Assembly (NCBI GenBank): GCA_934343915.1
Contig: CAKRIL010000009.1
Coordinates: forward strand, 21,192 to 85,191
From: an uncultured Lachnospiraceae bacterium
GTDB taxonomy: Bacteria > Bacillota > Clostridia > Lachnospirales > Lachnospiraceae
DNA: 64,000 nt
Reading direction: 5' to 3'
In this document: piece after piece, positions 1 through 8,085 of the stretch
Numbering within the stretch: the first letter of the stretch is position 1
Layout: every line of letters starts with the position of its first letter
Translations under genes and position numbers: made by a program
Notes under the pieces: model-generated
What the model was told of the DNA's origin: nothing
Database searches by the model: none
Seen by the model: only the letters and a program-made list of their open reading frames with translations

Positions 1-815
1 TCCTGCCCGTTCCATTTTAAGAAGAGCTCCTTTGCAGCCTGATTTACATACACACAGGTTCCGTCTATATCGAAGCATATAATAGCATTGCCCATCTCCT
101 CAATCACATAGGAGTGCGTCTTTTCCGCAAGCTTCTTAGGAGTTGAATACAGTGTAAAATAACACACAATAGGTCCAAATACAGCATATATCAGAACCGA
201 AAAATCTATCTCAAGACCCACGAAGAGAAATCCTGCATTCACAAGTATTACTATGGCAAGCAGAACAAGAATGGAGATATATTTTTTGCGGTATATCTTA
301 GGCGAAACAACCGTCTTATAGATAAGTGCAACGAATGTGAGAGCAATCATAATATAGCATAATATCAGATGGACATTCATAAATACGCCCGCCTGTGATG
401 TCCAATAGTACGCTCCACCGCTCTTATCAGCCACCTGCTTCATAGTATATACATGTCCCGTAAAATTATTGACAAGAATACTTATTGAATCAAGCATGAC
501 AAGCGCCCCAAGAACCGTGCGCGGAGCCTTTGTGATAATTTTTACCTCTGTATATGTCATCGTGTAGTCCGTCAGTAAGTATGTAAGCCAGCCGACACTA
601 AGATAATATAATCCCATTATAAAGCACGCCGGCTGTCTGCCATCCCCGGACACGAACAGATACAGTGCATAAAAGAATGAAGTGACTGCCCCCGCCATTA
701 TTAATCTTATGACAGGAAGCGTCATTTTACTGTGCTTTCTTCTCGCAATCATGCATGAGCCGACAAGCAGTATTACCAAAAGTATATAAATAACAGCAAA
801 AATCATTCTCAGCAT
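1..815 (-). CDS. Membrane sensor with N-terminal 7TM-like region and PAS domain (3' end cut off by window)
   Basis: The start ATG at 815 follows a good GGAGGTG ribosome site. The reading frame stays open to the first base of the window, so the C-terminal output domain is missing. About 210 residues are strongly hydrophobic and contain roughly seven predicted membrane segments, resembling the histidine-kinase N-terminal 7TM type. A PAS-like stretch follows (ICFDIDGTCVYVNQAAKELF). The output could be a GGDEF domain, a histidine kinase or something else, and the sequence cannot decide. The phn operon upstream on the same strand is separated from it by a strong terminator, so this gene is probably transcribed independently. 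The membrane-sensor call is solid; the enzymatic function is unknown. Confidence 0.75.
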   Translation of the reverse strand, partial: MLRMIFAVIYILLVILLVGSCMIARRKHSKMTLPVIRLIMAGAVTSFFYALYLFVSGDGRQPACFIMGLYYLSVGWLTYLLTDYTMTYTEVKIITKAPRTVLGALVMLDSISILVNNFTGHVYTMKQVADKSGGAYYWTSQAGVFMNVHLILCYIMIALTFVALIYKTVVSPKIYRKKYISILVLLAIVILVNAGFLFVGLEIDFSVLIYAVFGPIVCYFTLYSTPKKLAEKTHSYVIEEMGNAIICFDIDGTCVYVNQAAKELFLKWNGQ

Positions 816-875
816 GCTTTCGGCACCTCCATCACACAAAAATAATATAATTATGTATTATTTTATCATAATCTG

Positions 876-909
876 GAAAAAAAGGCAAACAACATTACTG
901 CTGTCTGCC
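876..909 (-). terminator. Rho-independent terminator of the phn operon
   Basis: On the minus strand an imperfect GC-containing stem (GGCAGACAGCA with TGTTGTTTGCC, including G-T pairs) is followed directly by a run of T. It lies about 80 bp beyond the second phnE and before the 7TM sensor gene. Confidence 0.8.
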
Positions 910-927
910 ACATTCTTATCCCCCTGC

Positions 928-952
928 ATACTGCAAGCATTGCTTGCAGTAT
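928..952 (-). repeat. Perfect 11-bp hairpin downstream of the phn operon
   Basis: Perfect inverted repeat ATACTGCAAGC / GCTTGCAGTAT with a 3-nt loop and no T-run. A second AT-rich inverted repeat (about 966-989) touches the stop codon of the upstream gene. Together with the terminator at 876-909 this makes three successive hairpins, probably a 3'-end stabilising and terminating region. Confidence 0.6.
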
Positions 953-988
953 TGCCACCAATAAGTAGTTTGAAAATTTGTTTCAAAC

Positions 989-1855
989 TTATCCTCTTGC
1001 GAGCTTCTTTCTAATCTTAGTTGATGCGAGCTCAATAATGAGAACAAGAACCATAAGTCCCCATATGAACGCGCCGACCATTGCCCAGCGTCTGCTGTTA
1101 AGGCACTGCATAAGCGATGCTCCTATTCCTCCGGCTCCTACGATACCGAGAGTTGTCGCATCCTTAAGGTTGATATCGAATCTGTATATTGTAGTCGATA
1201 TGAAGCTTGCCGTAAGCTGCGGAAGAACACCGTAACGAATCTTCTGGAAAGGAGTACATCCCATGGCATCAAGGCTCTCCAAAATCTTAGTATCGAGATC
1301 CTCTATCGCCGTTATGTACATCTTGGATATCATTCCTATCGAGCACACCGACTGGGTGACAACTCCACAGAATGCTCCGGGACCTGTAACTCTGATCCAC
1401 ATAAGTGCCCACACAAGGCTTGGTATGGTTCTTATAAGCAGTATAAGAACACGGAATATATAAGCAATCGGCTTAGGCATAATCGTTGTTGACGCTAAAA
1501 ATGCAAAAGGAATTGCAAGTATTGCGCCAAAAAGCGTACCAAGCACTGCAATGGCTACCGTCTGAAATAACAGATACGGTACATCCGAATCTCCTGTTCC
1601 GAACAAAAGCTTGGTGTCCGGGTGAAATACACCGTGGAACACACCCTTTGCCACCTCAGTTCCCGTAGCCGTCATACCCGAGAACTTTATATCGGAGGCT
1701 GACCAGCCTATAAGTACGGCAATCACCAGCACTATTCCAAGATAGAGTAGCCATTTGTGAGGCTGTCTTTCATACATCTCAAGAACACTTATTTTTTTCT
1801 CAGCGGCATCTAAGATGTTGGTGGTATTTTCATTTTTATTAACTGTTTTTTTCAT
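989..1855 (-). CDS. phnE: Phosphonate-type ABC transporter permease PhnE (second copy)
   Basis: A 288-residue inner-membrane permease of the PhnE family. After a cytoplasmic N-terminus of about 35 residues come about six membrane segments. The ABC permease coupling segment lies in the second half (ESLDAMGCTPFQKIRYGVLPQ, an EAA-like loop). It should form the translocation channel with the neighbouring 284-aa PhnE and be powered by PhnC, with PhnD delivering substrate. The ATG is preceded by GGGAGATTAGT. It is the last gene of phnD-phnC-phnE-phnE and is followed by a terminator. PhnE-family pairs carry phosphonates, phosphite or related oxyanions; no C-P lyase genes are present here, so the substrate is open. 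Confidence 0.9.
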   Translation of the reverse strand: MKKTVNKNENTTNILDAAEKKISVLEMYERQPHKWLLYLGIVLVIAVLIGWSASDIKFSGMTATGTEVAKGVFHGVFHPDTKLLFGTGDSDVPYLLFQTVAIAVLGTLFGAILAIPFAFLASTTIMPKPIAYIFRVLILLIRTIPSLVWALMWIRVTGPGAFCGVVTQSVCSIGMISKMYITAIEDLDTKILESLDAMGCTPFQKIRYGVLPQLTASFISTTIYRFDINLKDATTLGIVGAGGIGASLMQCLNSRRWAMVGAFIWGLMVLVLIIELASTKIRKKLARG

Positions 1856-1877
1856 ACTAATCTCCCATGCCTTGTAA

Positions 1878-2732
1878 TTAGCTGAGCTTCTTTCTCAGAT
1901 ACTCGCTGAAAAATTCAATGGCTACAACGACAACGAACAATGCAAGAAGCACCATTCCGAGTCCGTTGTAATCACGCCAGCCTATACGCTCATTAATCGT
2001 TATTCCAAGTCCTCCGGCTCCTACATATCCGAGAATTGCCGAGGCTCTTACATTCATCTCAAAGCAGTAGAGGCTGTGGCTTAAGTATACCGGAAGAATC
2101 TGCGGAATACATGCCGACCAGAACGCCTGAAACTTGTTGGCTCCGAGTGCTTCCATCGCCTCGAACGGTCCCATATCGATTGTCTCAATGCTTTCATACA
2201 GCATCTTGGCAACAACACCGAATGTGAATATAGCTATCGCGATTGTACCAGCGAATGTACCAAGTGAAAAAATCAGTGCGCATACAAGCGCAATTATAAG
2301 TGTAGGAACCGTTCTTATAAGTGCAAGAATGAATCTTATGACACTTACAACCACACGGCTGTGTATTATATTGCTTGACGCAAGCACTGCGAATGGAAGT
2401 GCAAGCGCACAGCCTATGAACGTACCCATAATCGACATCTTGATGGTATCGATAAGAGGTGAAACAACCTTGCCAAAGAAGCTCCACTTAGGATGGAATA
2501 TCTTTCCGAGTATAACAAAAAGCTCGCTTATTCTTGAAAATACCGTTGCAAAGCTGAAATTGGTCATCTTGAACGCCCATGCTATCACTATAACCATTAT
2601 TATAAGTATGAACGGCATACGGCTTCTCGGTCTGACCGTGGTATGTCCGTTGGCTATGGTTATAACCTGCGGCTTAAATATACGGTCAAACAGCTTAACC
2701 TTTGCCTTCGGTGCATTATATTCTTCACTCAT
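1878..2732 (-). CDS. phnE: Phosphonate-type ABC transporter permease PhnE (first copy)
   Basis: A 284-residue permease, homologous to but clearly diverged from the downstream phnE product. An N-terminal cytoplasmic stretch of about 40 residues precedes the membrane core, and an EAMEALGANKFQAFWSACIPQ coupling loop lies near residue 190. ATG follows AGGAGGTGCGTAT. The gene is 11 bp from phnC and 22 bp from the second phnE, consistent with one transcript. Two non-identical PhnE subunits are common in PhnCDE systems of Firmicutes, so a heterodimeric channel is likely. Confidence 0.9.
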   Translation of the reverse strand: MSEEYNAPKAKVKLFDRIFKPQVITIANGHTTVRPRSRMPFILIIMVIVIAWAFKMTNFSFATVFSRISELFVILGKIFHPKWSFFGKVVSPLIDTIKMSIMGTFIGCALALPFAVLASSNIIHSRVVVSVIRFILALIRTVPTLIIALVCALIFSLGTFAGTIAIAIFTFGVVAKMLYESIETIDMGPFEAMEALGANKFQAFWSACIPQILPVYLSHSLYCFEMNVRASAILGYVGAGGLGITINERIGWRDYNGLGMVLLALFVVVVAIEFFSEYLRKKLS

Positions 2733-2743
2733 ATACGCACCTC

Positions 2744-3511
2744 CTAGTTATCATTCTTATCGGTTGTAGGAACCGCAGTTCCGTTATATACCTCATCAAG
2801 CTGTTCCTGTGTGATGCTTGATGCAGGTCCATCAAATACTATCTCACCCGCACGGACACCGATAACACGGTCGCAGTAATTAAGTGCCAAATCAACATGA
2901 TGTATGTTAAGTAAAATTGTAATCTTATATTCCTTGTTAATTCTCACGAAATCACTCATTACCTGACGTGCCGTAACAGGGTCGAGGCTCGCTACCGGCT
3001 CATCGGCAAGAATAATAGAAGGATTCTGATTAAGTGTTCTTGCAAGTGCAACTCTCTGCTGCTGTCCGCCGGAGAGCTGATCGCATCTTGTGTATGCCTT
3101 GTCAAGGATACCTACCTTGTCAAGACTCTCGAGTGCTCTCATCTTCTGTTCCTTGGTAAATATTCCAAATAATACACGCCAAAAAGGCATGTCAGGAACA
3201 TCCGCCGTAAGCACATTCTTGATTACCGTGCTTCTCGATACTAAGTTAAAGCTCTGAAATATCATTCCTACCTTGCGGCGGAAGCGGCGCAGTGACTTAC
3301 CGCTCAGACTCTCAACATCAACGCCGTCAACCGTAAGGGTTCCCTGCTGTATATCATGCATACGGTTAATGCAACGAAGAATCGTGGATTTGCCGGCTCC
3401 TGAGAGTCCGATAATAGCCACAAATTCTCCCTGTTCAATATTCAAATTTACATTTTTCAAGGCAGTAAAGCCGTTAGGATAAGTCTTATATACATTCTTA
3501 AATTCAATCAT
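2744..3511 (-). CDS. phnC: Phosphonate-type ABC transporter ATP-binding protein PhnC
   Basis: A 255-residue ABC ATPase. Visible motifs are Walker A GLSGAGKST (about residues 35-43), the Q-loop region FQSFNLV, signature LSGGQQQR, Walker B ILADEP and the switch histidine in NIHHVD. It energises import through the two PhnE subunits. It sits 11 bp upstream of phnE and about 110 bp downstream of phnD, the gap holding a strong hairpin (3566-3602). The family assignment is firm; the transported anion is not, because PhnC-type ATPases also serve phosphate, phosphite and other analogues. Confidence 0.92.
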   Translation of the reverse strand: MIEFKNVYKTYPNGFTALKNVNLNIEQGEFVAIIGLSGAGKSTILRCINRMHDIQQGTLTVDGVDVESLSGKSLRRFRRKVGMIFQSFNLVSRSTVIKNVLTADVPDMPFWRVLFGIFTKEQKMRALESLDKVGILDKAYTRCDQLSGGQQQRVALARTLNQNPSIILADEPVASLDPVTARQVMSDFVRINKEYKITILLNIHHVDLALNYCDRVIGVRAGEIVFDGPASSITQEQLDEVYNGTAVPTTDKNDN

Positions 3512-3565
3512 ATTTTGGTTCCTTTTTTCATGAGTCGCCCGCCAGGCGTGCTGCTAATCGTATTA

Positions 3566-3602
3566 AAGGGGTACCCGCAATTACTGTGGGGTACCCCTCT
3601 TA
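3566..3602 (-). terminator. Hairpin between phnD and phnC (attenuator or mRNA-end stabiliser)
   Basis: Minus-strand stem AGGGGTACCCC / GGGTACCCCT (about 10 bp) with a loop of about 11 nt, followed by TTTAATA rather than a clean T-run. It lies just after the binding-protein gene, where such hairpins often let the binding protein be made in excess over the membrane components. Partial read-through is inferred, since phnC has no clear promoter of its own. Confidence 0.6.
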
Positions 3603-3624
3603 AAATCTCCGGAGTTAAACCGTA

Positions 3625-4782
3625 TTAATCTGCTACTGCCTTAAGTGCTTCACGAGCGCCATCGTAATCTGAATCAGTTGCGATTGCATATCCTGCATGG
3701 CTGTATACGCCGAATATCTCCTTACCCTTATCTGTGCTTATGATATTGATGAAGCACTGCTGAAGGGCATCCTTAAGCTCATCCGTATAGTAAGGGCTTC
3801 TCTTAGAAATAGCTACCGTATCGTTGTAAATTCCATCTGTTACACCGATAACATTGAGCTCATTCCAGATAGACTCTGTTCTGCCCATACCCTGCTTACC
3901 TGTTGAATCCTGCTTATCTGTAGCAAGTGTCCAGCTCTCCTCGTAATCGTTACGTCCGTCTGCGTAGCATACAATGATGTCAACGCTCTCTGCTGCTGCA
4001 TATGAGAATGCAGTGCCGTAACCGGAATCAAGAGGAATTACGTTAGCAAGGTCACTAATCTTCTTGCCGTCATAATTCTTCATAAGCCACATTGTAGGAT
4101 AGATATAACCTGCTGATGAAGATGTCTTCTGAACAGCCCATGTTGCCTTGTTGAGGTCATCCCATGTAAGCTCCTCGCCGTTATTAACCTTCTCTGCAAG
4201 CTGCTTGCCATACTCAGATGGTGTAGCATAGATAAGTGAACGATAATATGTTACCTGAGGTCCGTTCTTCTGTGTTGCGTTAGCGTCGCCGTTCCAGTCT
4301 GCCGGATTCTCGCTGTCGTTGGAAAGTCCGTTACGTGTAGCCGTAAGGATAACATCAACATCATCAGAATAGAGTGCGTATGTACCGCCCGGTAACCAAC
4401 CTATATCTATTGTACCTGCTGCCATAGCCTCACCTGTTGCATCATAGCTTGTACCAACAGTGATGTCTACTTCCCCGATATCGTAGCCAAGCTTAGCCAT
4501 CTCTTCCTTAACAAGTTCAGGAAGATCCTTAGTACCTGTGATGATTACATCGGCATCCTTAGAAGGAACGAACTCAAGTGTGAGCTTGTCAAAGCTCTGC
4601 TTAACAGTAGAAGCATCTCCTGATGTGCTCTCATCAGGTGTTACCGCATCAGATGTACCTGTTGTTGTAGTTGCATCTGTCGGTGTAGTTGCATCTGTCG
4701 GTGTCTTACCGCTGTTGCATCCTGTAAGCATTGTCATAGCTGCCATCATAACAGCAGCACCCTTTACAAAACCCTTTTTCAT
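3625..4782 (-). CDS. phnD: Phosphonate-type substrate-binding lipoprotein PhnD
   Basis: A periplasmic-binding-protein-like lipoprotein anchored on the outer face of the membrane that feeds the PhnC/PhnE transporter. I use the internal ATG at 4782 because AAAGGAGAG lies just upstream and the signal peptide then starts properly (MKKGFVKGAAVMM). A longer upstream ATG at 4830 lacks a ribosome site. The lipobox is LTGC with Cys22, followed by a Ser/Thr/Asp-rich linker of about 30 residues and a two-lobed binding domain of the PhnD/SsuA type with typical IGWLPGGTYAL and TSSSAGYIYP segments. It is the first gene of the operon, and a hairpin separates it from phnC. Confidence 0.88.
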   Translation of the reverse strand: MKKGFVKGAAVMMAAMTMLTGCNSGKTPTDATTPTDATTTTGTSDAVTPDESTSGDASTVKQSFDKLTLEFVPSKDADVIITGTKDLPELVKEEMAKLGYDIGEVDITVGTSYDATGEAMAAGTIDIGWLPGGTYALYSDDVDVILTATRNGLSNDSENPADWNGDANATQKNGPQVTYYRSLIYATPSEYGKQLAEKVNNGEELTWDDLNKATWAVQKTSSSAGYIYPTMWLMKNYDGKKISDLANVIPLDSGYGTAFSYAAAESVDIIVCYADGRNDYEESWTLATDKQDSTGKQGMGRTESIWNELNVIGVTDGIYNDTVAISKRSPYYTDELKDALQQCFINIISTDKGKEIFGVYSHAGYAIATDSDYDGAREALKAVAD

Positions 4783-4830
4783 GATAAGGCTCTCCTTTGT
4801 GCTTTTATGTGTATGAAAAAGCTCATACAT

Positions 4831-4845
4831 TTCGGGTGTCCCGAA
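4831..4845. promoter_or_regulatory. Short perfect palindrome upstream of phnD
   Basis: TTCGGG-TGT-CCCGAA, about 48 bp before the phnD start, between the GH28 gene and phnD. It could be an operator or a 5'-leader hairpin. No confident sigma-A promoter was identified next to it. Confidence 0.35.
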
Positions 4846-4936
4846 TTTGCACGGTTATAATTTAGCATTGAGCCTGATATTTTTCAATACCTTTTATAAG
4901 TTTTTTTTAAGGTTATACATTATTTTCTTTGGAATC

Positions 4937-6472
4937 TTACAATATATTTACATTGTTAAAAGTATAGTCATTACCATCAGAGCCCTTTATTTCCACGGCT
5001 TTAAGCGTGAGACCGTCTATATTATTTGCCTTCATTCCACCAATTCCTTTTGCCCTTACATTTTCCAATGTAATATTTTCCAACGGACTTTCAACAAGCC
5101 CCGTGATATACACTGCATTCCCGGCAGTGGTTGTGGTGGCAATATTTTTGAAGCTGATATTCCTTATATGCGGTGTTCCGTCATTCACAGGCATCACGCT
5201 GTTCTCATCGAACTCCTCCACGCCGTAGAATTCATCCACATACAGTGCTCCTCGGAACCATCGGCAGTCGTGATGCTCATCCGAAGTGTTCTCATGGATA
5301 CAGCTCTCATATGTGATATCCTCGACCATGCTTCCCCTGCCCCTAGGCGACTTCACACTTGCAAAGCTGTATGTATCTTCAAAGATGCAGTCCTGTACAA
5401 GCACACGCCTTACATCCCCCGATGTCTCGCTTCCGACTGCAACGCCGAAGCCGCTTGTAAAACGGCAGTTTGTTATCCTTATGTCCTCGGACGGAATCCC
5501 GACGGCTCTTCCCTCCTCATCGCGTCCCGACTTGATTGCAATGCAGTCATCCTGGCTTCCTATAAGGCAGTTGAACACATAGACATTGCTGCATGAATCA
5601 GGGTCAAATCCATCACCGTTATATATATCCTCATATCTTCTGCCATCCTCGGCGTACTTGGTAAATATTTTCACGTTGTTAAGCACTACGTTGTTACAAT
5701 AGATTGTATGCAGACACCACGCCGGCGATTGTCTTATCGTTATATCCTTCAGATAAACTCCATCTGTGTTTCTTATACATACGGCACGTCCTCTTACCGC
5801 CCTCTTTTCCTTAAGCTCCTCCATGAAAAGCTTCCTGCCATTGGCATCTATTGTACCTTTTCCACAAATTGTAATATTCTGCCGTCTTCCATCCGTGGTA
5901 TTTATCAGCGAAACATAGCAGTCACTCTCACATCCCTCAAATCGGTATTTCATAACCGGATAGCTGCTCAGTCTGCTGCTTCCGAATAACCTTCCGTCAA
6001 CCTTAAGTGTCATATTGCTTTTGAGAAACAATGCTCCCGTGACAAATGTTCCCTCCGGCACATACACCATATCATCGTCGCTGCATTCATCAATGGCTCT
6101 CTGTATCGCAGCTGTACAGTCCGGCAGCTTCTCCGTATCTGCCATAACCGGATTGTCTATCTCACAGGCTTTCGCCCCATAATCCATAATATTATGCACC
6201 CTGGCAGCTTTCCTTGTATGCATTATCACTGCTTCACTTCTTATTCTGCTGCCATCCTCATCAACAGCACAGACATACACCTCATATTCTCCGTCCGCTT
6301 CAAGACCCTCAAATGTATAGTCAGTGCTCTCCGTAAGCGCTGCAAACTCATCCTCTATGAACACCTCATAGCCGACAGCCCCCTCGACCTTCTCCCACAA
6401 AACGGCGATGCTGTCCTGCGTACAGGCGCTGTCAAGTACAATAACCACGGGAGTTGTTAATTTACCATCCAT
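4937..6472 (-). CDS. GH28-family pectinase-like protein with N-terminal fibronectin-III domain and altered active site
   Basis: A 511-residue protein. The start at 6472 is chosen because AGAGGTGTCAG precedes it; an ATG 18 bp upstream has no ribosome site. Residues about 1-90 look like a fibronectin type III module and about 90-505 form the right-handed beta-helix of glycoside hydrolase family 28. GH28 landmarks are NGDG (285-288, in place of NTDG), QDD (307-309) and GSE. The usual G-H-G is G-F-G (341-343), and the RxK motif reads SVK (372-374). No signal peptide is visible, so it is probably cytoplasmic. The catalytic Asp residues appear conserved, but loss of the His and Arg suggests altered specificity or weak activity. 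It stands alone between the ZIP gene and phnD. Confidence 0.85.
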   Translation of the reverse strand: MDGKLTTPVVIVLDSACTQDSIAVLWEKVEGAVGYEVFIEDEFAALTESTDYTFEGLEADGEYEVYVCAVDEDGSRIRSEAVIMHTRKAARVHNIMDYGAKACEIDNPVMADTEKLPDCTAAIQRAIDECSDDDMVYVPEGTFVTGALFLKSNMTLKVDGRLFGSSRLSSYPVMKYRFEGCESDCYVSLINTTDGRRQNITICGKGTIDANGRKLFMEELKEKRAVRGRAVCIRNTDGVYLKDITIRQSPAWCLHTIYCNNVVLNNVKIFTKYAEDGRRYEDIYNGDGFDPDSCSNVYVFNCLIGSQDDCIAIKSGRDEEGRAVGIPSEDIRITNCRFTSGFGVAVGSETSGDVRRVLVQDCIFEDTYSFASVKSPRGRGSMVEDITYESCIHENTSDEHHDCRWFRGALYVDEFYGVEEFDENSVMPVNDGTPHIRNISFKNIATTTTAGNAVYITGLVESPLENITLENVRAKGIGGMKANNIDGLTLKAVEIKGSDGNDYTFNNVNIL

Positions 6473-6517
6473 TCTGACACCTCTTATCATGTTGAAATAT
6501 TATAAAATTATATATTG

Positions 6518-6606
6518 TGATAAACATTTGCGAAATTTTACTATATTGCAAAATGTAGCGAGAGCGTGCCTGATGGCAATATATTAAAATTTCACAATAT
6601 TTATCA
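6518..6606. repeat. Family B palindromic element, copy B1
   Basis: About 89 bp. Two imperfect inverted arms of about 31 bp (6518-6549 and 6576-6606) share AAATTTTA and ATATTGC blocks and flank a core reading GTAGCGAGAGCGTGCC. On the opposite strand that core (GGCACGCTCTCGCTAC) matches copy B3 almost exactly. It lies between the ZIP transporter gene and the GH28 start, so a transcript from upstream would carry the hairpin in the GH28 leader. Confidence 0.75.
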
Positions 6607-6623
6607 TTAAGATTTAAAGTGTT

Positions 6624-7409
6624 CTACCCGAACACCACATCCAGTGTCATCATTATAGTAAATCCCGCCGCAAACAGCAAGGTTCCAATATCACTTTGTT
6701 TTCCTTTTCCCTGCGCCATCTCGGGAATCAGCTCCTCGACCACGACATACAGCATCGCACCCGCTGCAAAGCTCAAAAGATACGGCAGCATAGGCACTAC
6801 GATTCCTGCCGCCATGATTGTGAGAAGTGCTCCAACCGGCTCCACGGCTCCCGATAATACTCCGTATAAAAAGGCCTTTCCTCTGCTGACACCGCGGCTC
6901 CTAAGCGGCATTGATATGATCGCACCCTCAGGAAAGTTCTGTATCGCTATTCCAACCGCAAGTGCCATCGCGGACATAAGAGTTATATCTGAATTTCCGC
7001 TCACATATCCTGCATACACGGCTCCGACAGCCATTCCCTCGGGAATATTGTGAAGTGTCACCGCCAGGACAAGCATAGTAGTTTTTTTTAGATTAACCTT
7101 TGGTCCCTCCGCCTGTTCTGTGTCCGAATGAAGGTGCGGAATAACATTGTCAAGCAGAAGCAGGAACAATATTCCAGCCCAAAATCCGACTACTGCCGGA
7201 ACGAACGACCACTTTCCCATATATGACGCCTGACTCAGTGCAGGAAGCAAAAGGCTCCACACGGAAGCTGCCACCATTACCCCGGCTGCGAATCCGGTCA
7301 GAGCCCTCTGAAGTCCTGCATTCATTTCTTTTCTTACAAAAAGTACACATGCGGCACCAAGCGATGTCCCCGCAAATGGTATTAAAAGCCCTGACAGCAC
7401 ATCCATCAT
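6624..7409 (-). CDS. ZIP-family divalent metal transporter
   Basis: A 261-residue membrane protein with about eight hydrophobic segments. The two ZIP signature helices are clear: HNIPEGMAVG (about residue 120) and QNFPEGA (about residue 160), which contribute the metal-binding His, Asn and Glu residues. A His-containing cytoplasmic loop (VIPHLHSD) lies between helices III and IV. It imports Zn, Fe, Mn or similar cations; selectivity cannot be read from sequence. The first ATG overlaps the TGA of the upstream 42-aa gene as ATGA, so translation is probably coupled. DtxR-like palindromes upstream suggest metal-dependent control of the pair. Confidence 0.9.
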   Translation of the reverse strand: MMDVLSGLLIPFAGTSLGAACVLFVRKEMNAGLQRALTGFAAGVMVAASVWSLLLPALSQASYMGKWSFVPAVVGFWAGILFLLLLDNVIPHLHSDTEQAEGPKVNLKKTTMLVLAVTLHNIPEGMAVGAVYAGYVSGNSDITLMSAMALAVGIAIQNFPEGAIISMPLRSRGVSRGKAFLYGVLSGAVEPVGALLTIMAAGIVVPMLPYLLSFAAGAMLYVVVEELIPEMAQGKGKQSDIGTLLFAAGFTIMMTLDVVFG

Positions 7410-7534
7410 GCTCCCACCGCCCCCTTGAAATTATTGTCATTTGTATTGCTGAACTTTTTTATTTCTCTTCTCATTATAACCTTGACTGCCCTGCATACAG
7501 CGATTATTATAACTACTAAAATTATACCGTTCAT
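7406..7534 (-). CDS. Small membrane peptide (42 aa) coupled to the ZIP transporter
   Basis: ATG at 7534 follows a near-ideal AAAAGGAGGATATT. The product is 42 residues: a hydrophobic segment of about 12 residues (MNGIILVVIIIAVC), then a basic stretch (KVIMRREIKKF) and a hydrophilic tail. The stop TGA overlaps the ZIP start by four bases. It resembles in layout, not in detectable sequence, the short single-pass partners found next to FeoB and other metal transporters. I infer a role in assembly or regulation of the ZIP transporter. Coding status rests on the ribosome site and the exact ATGA coupling. Confidence 0.65.
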   Translation of the reverse strand: MNGIILVVIIIAVCRAVKVIMRREIKKFSNTNDNNFKGAVGA

Positions 7535-7623
7535 AATATCCTCCTTTTCCGAGCGTCTCTCCGGCACCCTTCATCTTATTATATGTACGGATATATAGTG
7601 TGTGATATCTAATAAAATCCGCC

Positions 7624-7643
7624 TTAGTTAGTCTCGCCTAACT
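7624..7643. promoter_or_regulatory. Candidate DtxR/MntR-type operator
   Basis: TTAGTTAG-TCTCG-CCTAACT is an imperfect palindrome resembling the DtxR/IdeR box (TTAGGTTAGCCTAACCTAA). A second palindromic site, TTAGT-ATAC-ACTAA, follows at 7653-7666. Both lie 90-130 bp upstream of the 42-aa gene and ZIP transporter. Metal-responsive repression is inferred from similarity and context. Confidence 0.4.
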
Positions 7644-7695
7644 TCTGCATGATTAGTATACACTAACCGGTATAAAAAAGCAATACCCTATTACG

Positions 7696-7999
7696 ATTCA
7701 GGTGTCAAAACATGCTCTATAAACTTAATTGTGTATAGCAGGTTATATTTATACATATCACGACTTTTGGAAGAAGCTTAGATGTTCTTAGGACTCTGCT
7801 CTCTACATAGCCAAAAGCGGCATGGATGCCGCTTTAGAAGCAATGCATACATGGAAGTATGCTTTGCTTCGTTGGCGTATAAATAATAAACATTTCTCAG
7901 AGTCCTTAGAACAGCTTGCTTCGTACAACGGAGCTGATATGTATAAATATAACCTGCTATACACTTTTAAAATAAACCAGTATGTTTTGACACCGGAAT
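7696..7999 (+). repeat. Family A structured element, copy A1
   Basis: A 304-bp element in the 550-bp gap between the helicase gene and the 42-aa gene. Terminal inverted repeats of 21 bp start ATTCAGGTGTCAAAACATG and end in the near-exact complement. Inside is a perfect 30-bp inverted repeat, then the conserved internal-loop strands CGACTTTTGGAAG and GTACAACGGAGC. The junction stem GCCA/TGGC encloses two hairpins with loops C-ATGGAT-G and C-ATGGAA-G. Strand is given as the one bearing the GGA loops. An open frame across it (7822-8130) is a by-product of the palindrome. The outer flanks also share CCTATTAC. Confidence 0.85.
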
Positions 8000-8041
8000 C
8001 CTGTTACATTTGTGTAATAGGAACGAAGTTTCCTGTTGCAC

Positions 8042-8071
8042 AAAAAATTCCCCGTCGTTTACACGGCGGGG
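8042..8071 (-). terminator. Rho-independent terminator of the helicase transcript
   Basis: Minus-strand stem CCCCGCCGT / ACGACGGGG with a GTAA loop followed by AATTTTTT, 15 bp past the helicase stop codon. Confidence 0.9.
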
Positions 8072-8085
8072 ATAATCATACCTTA

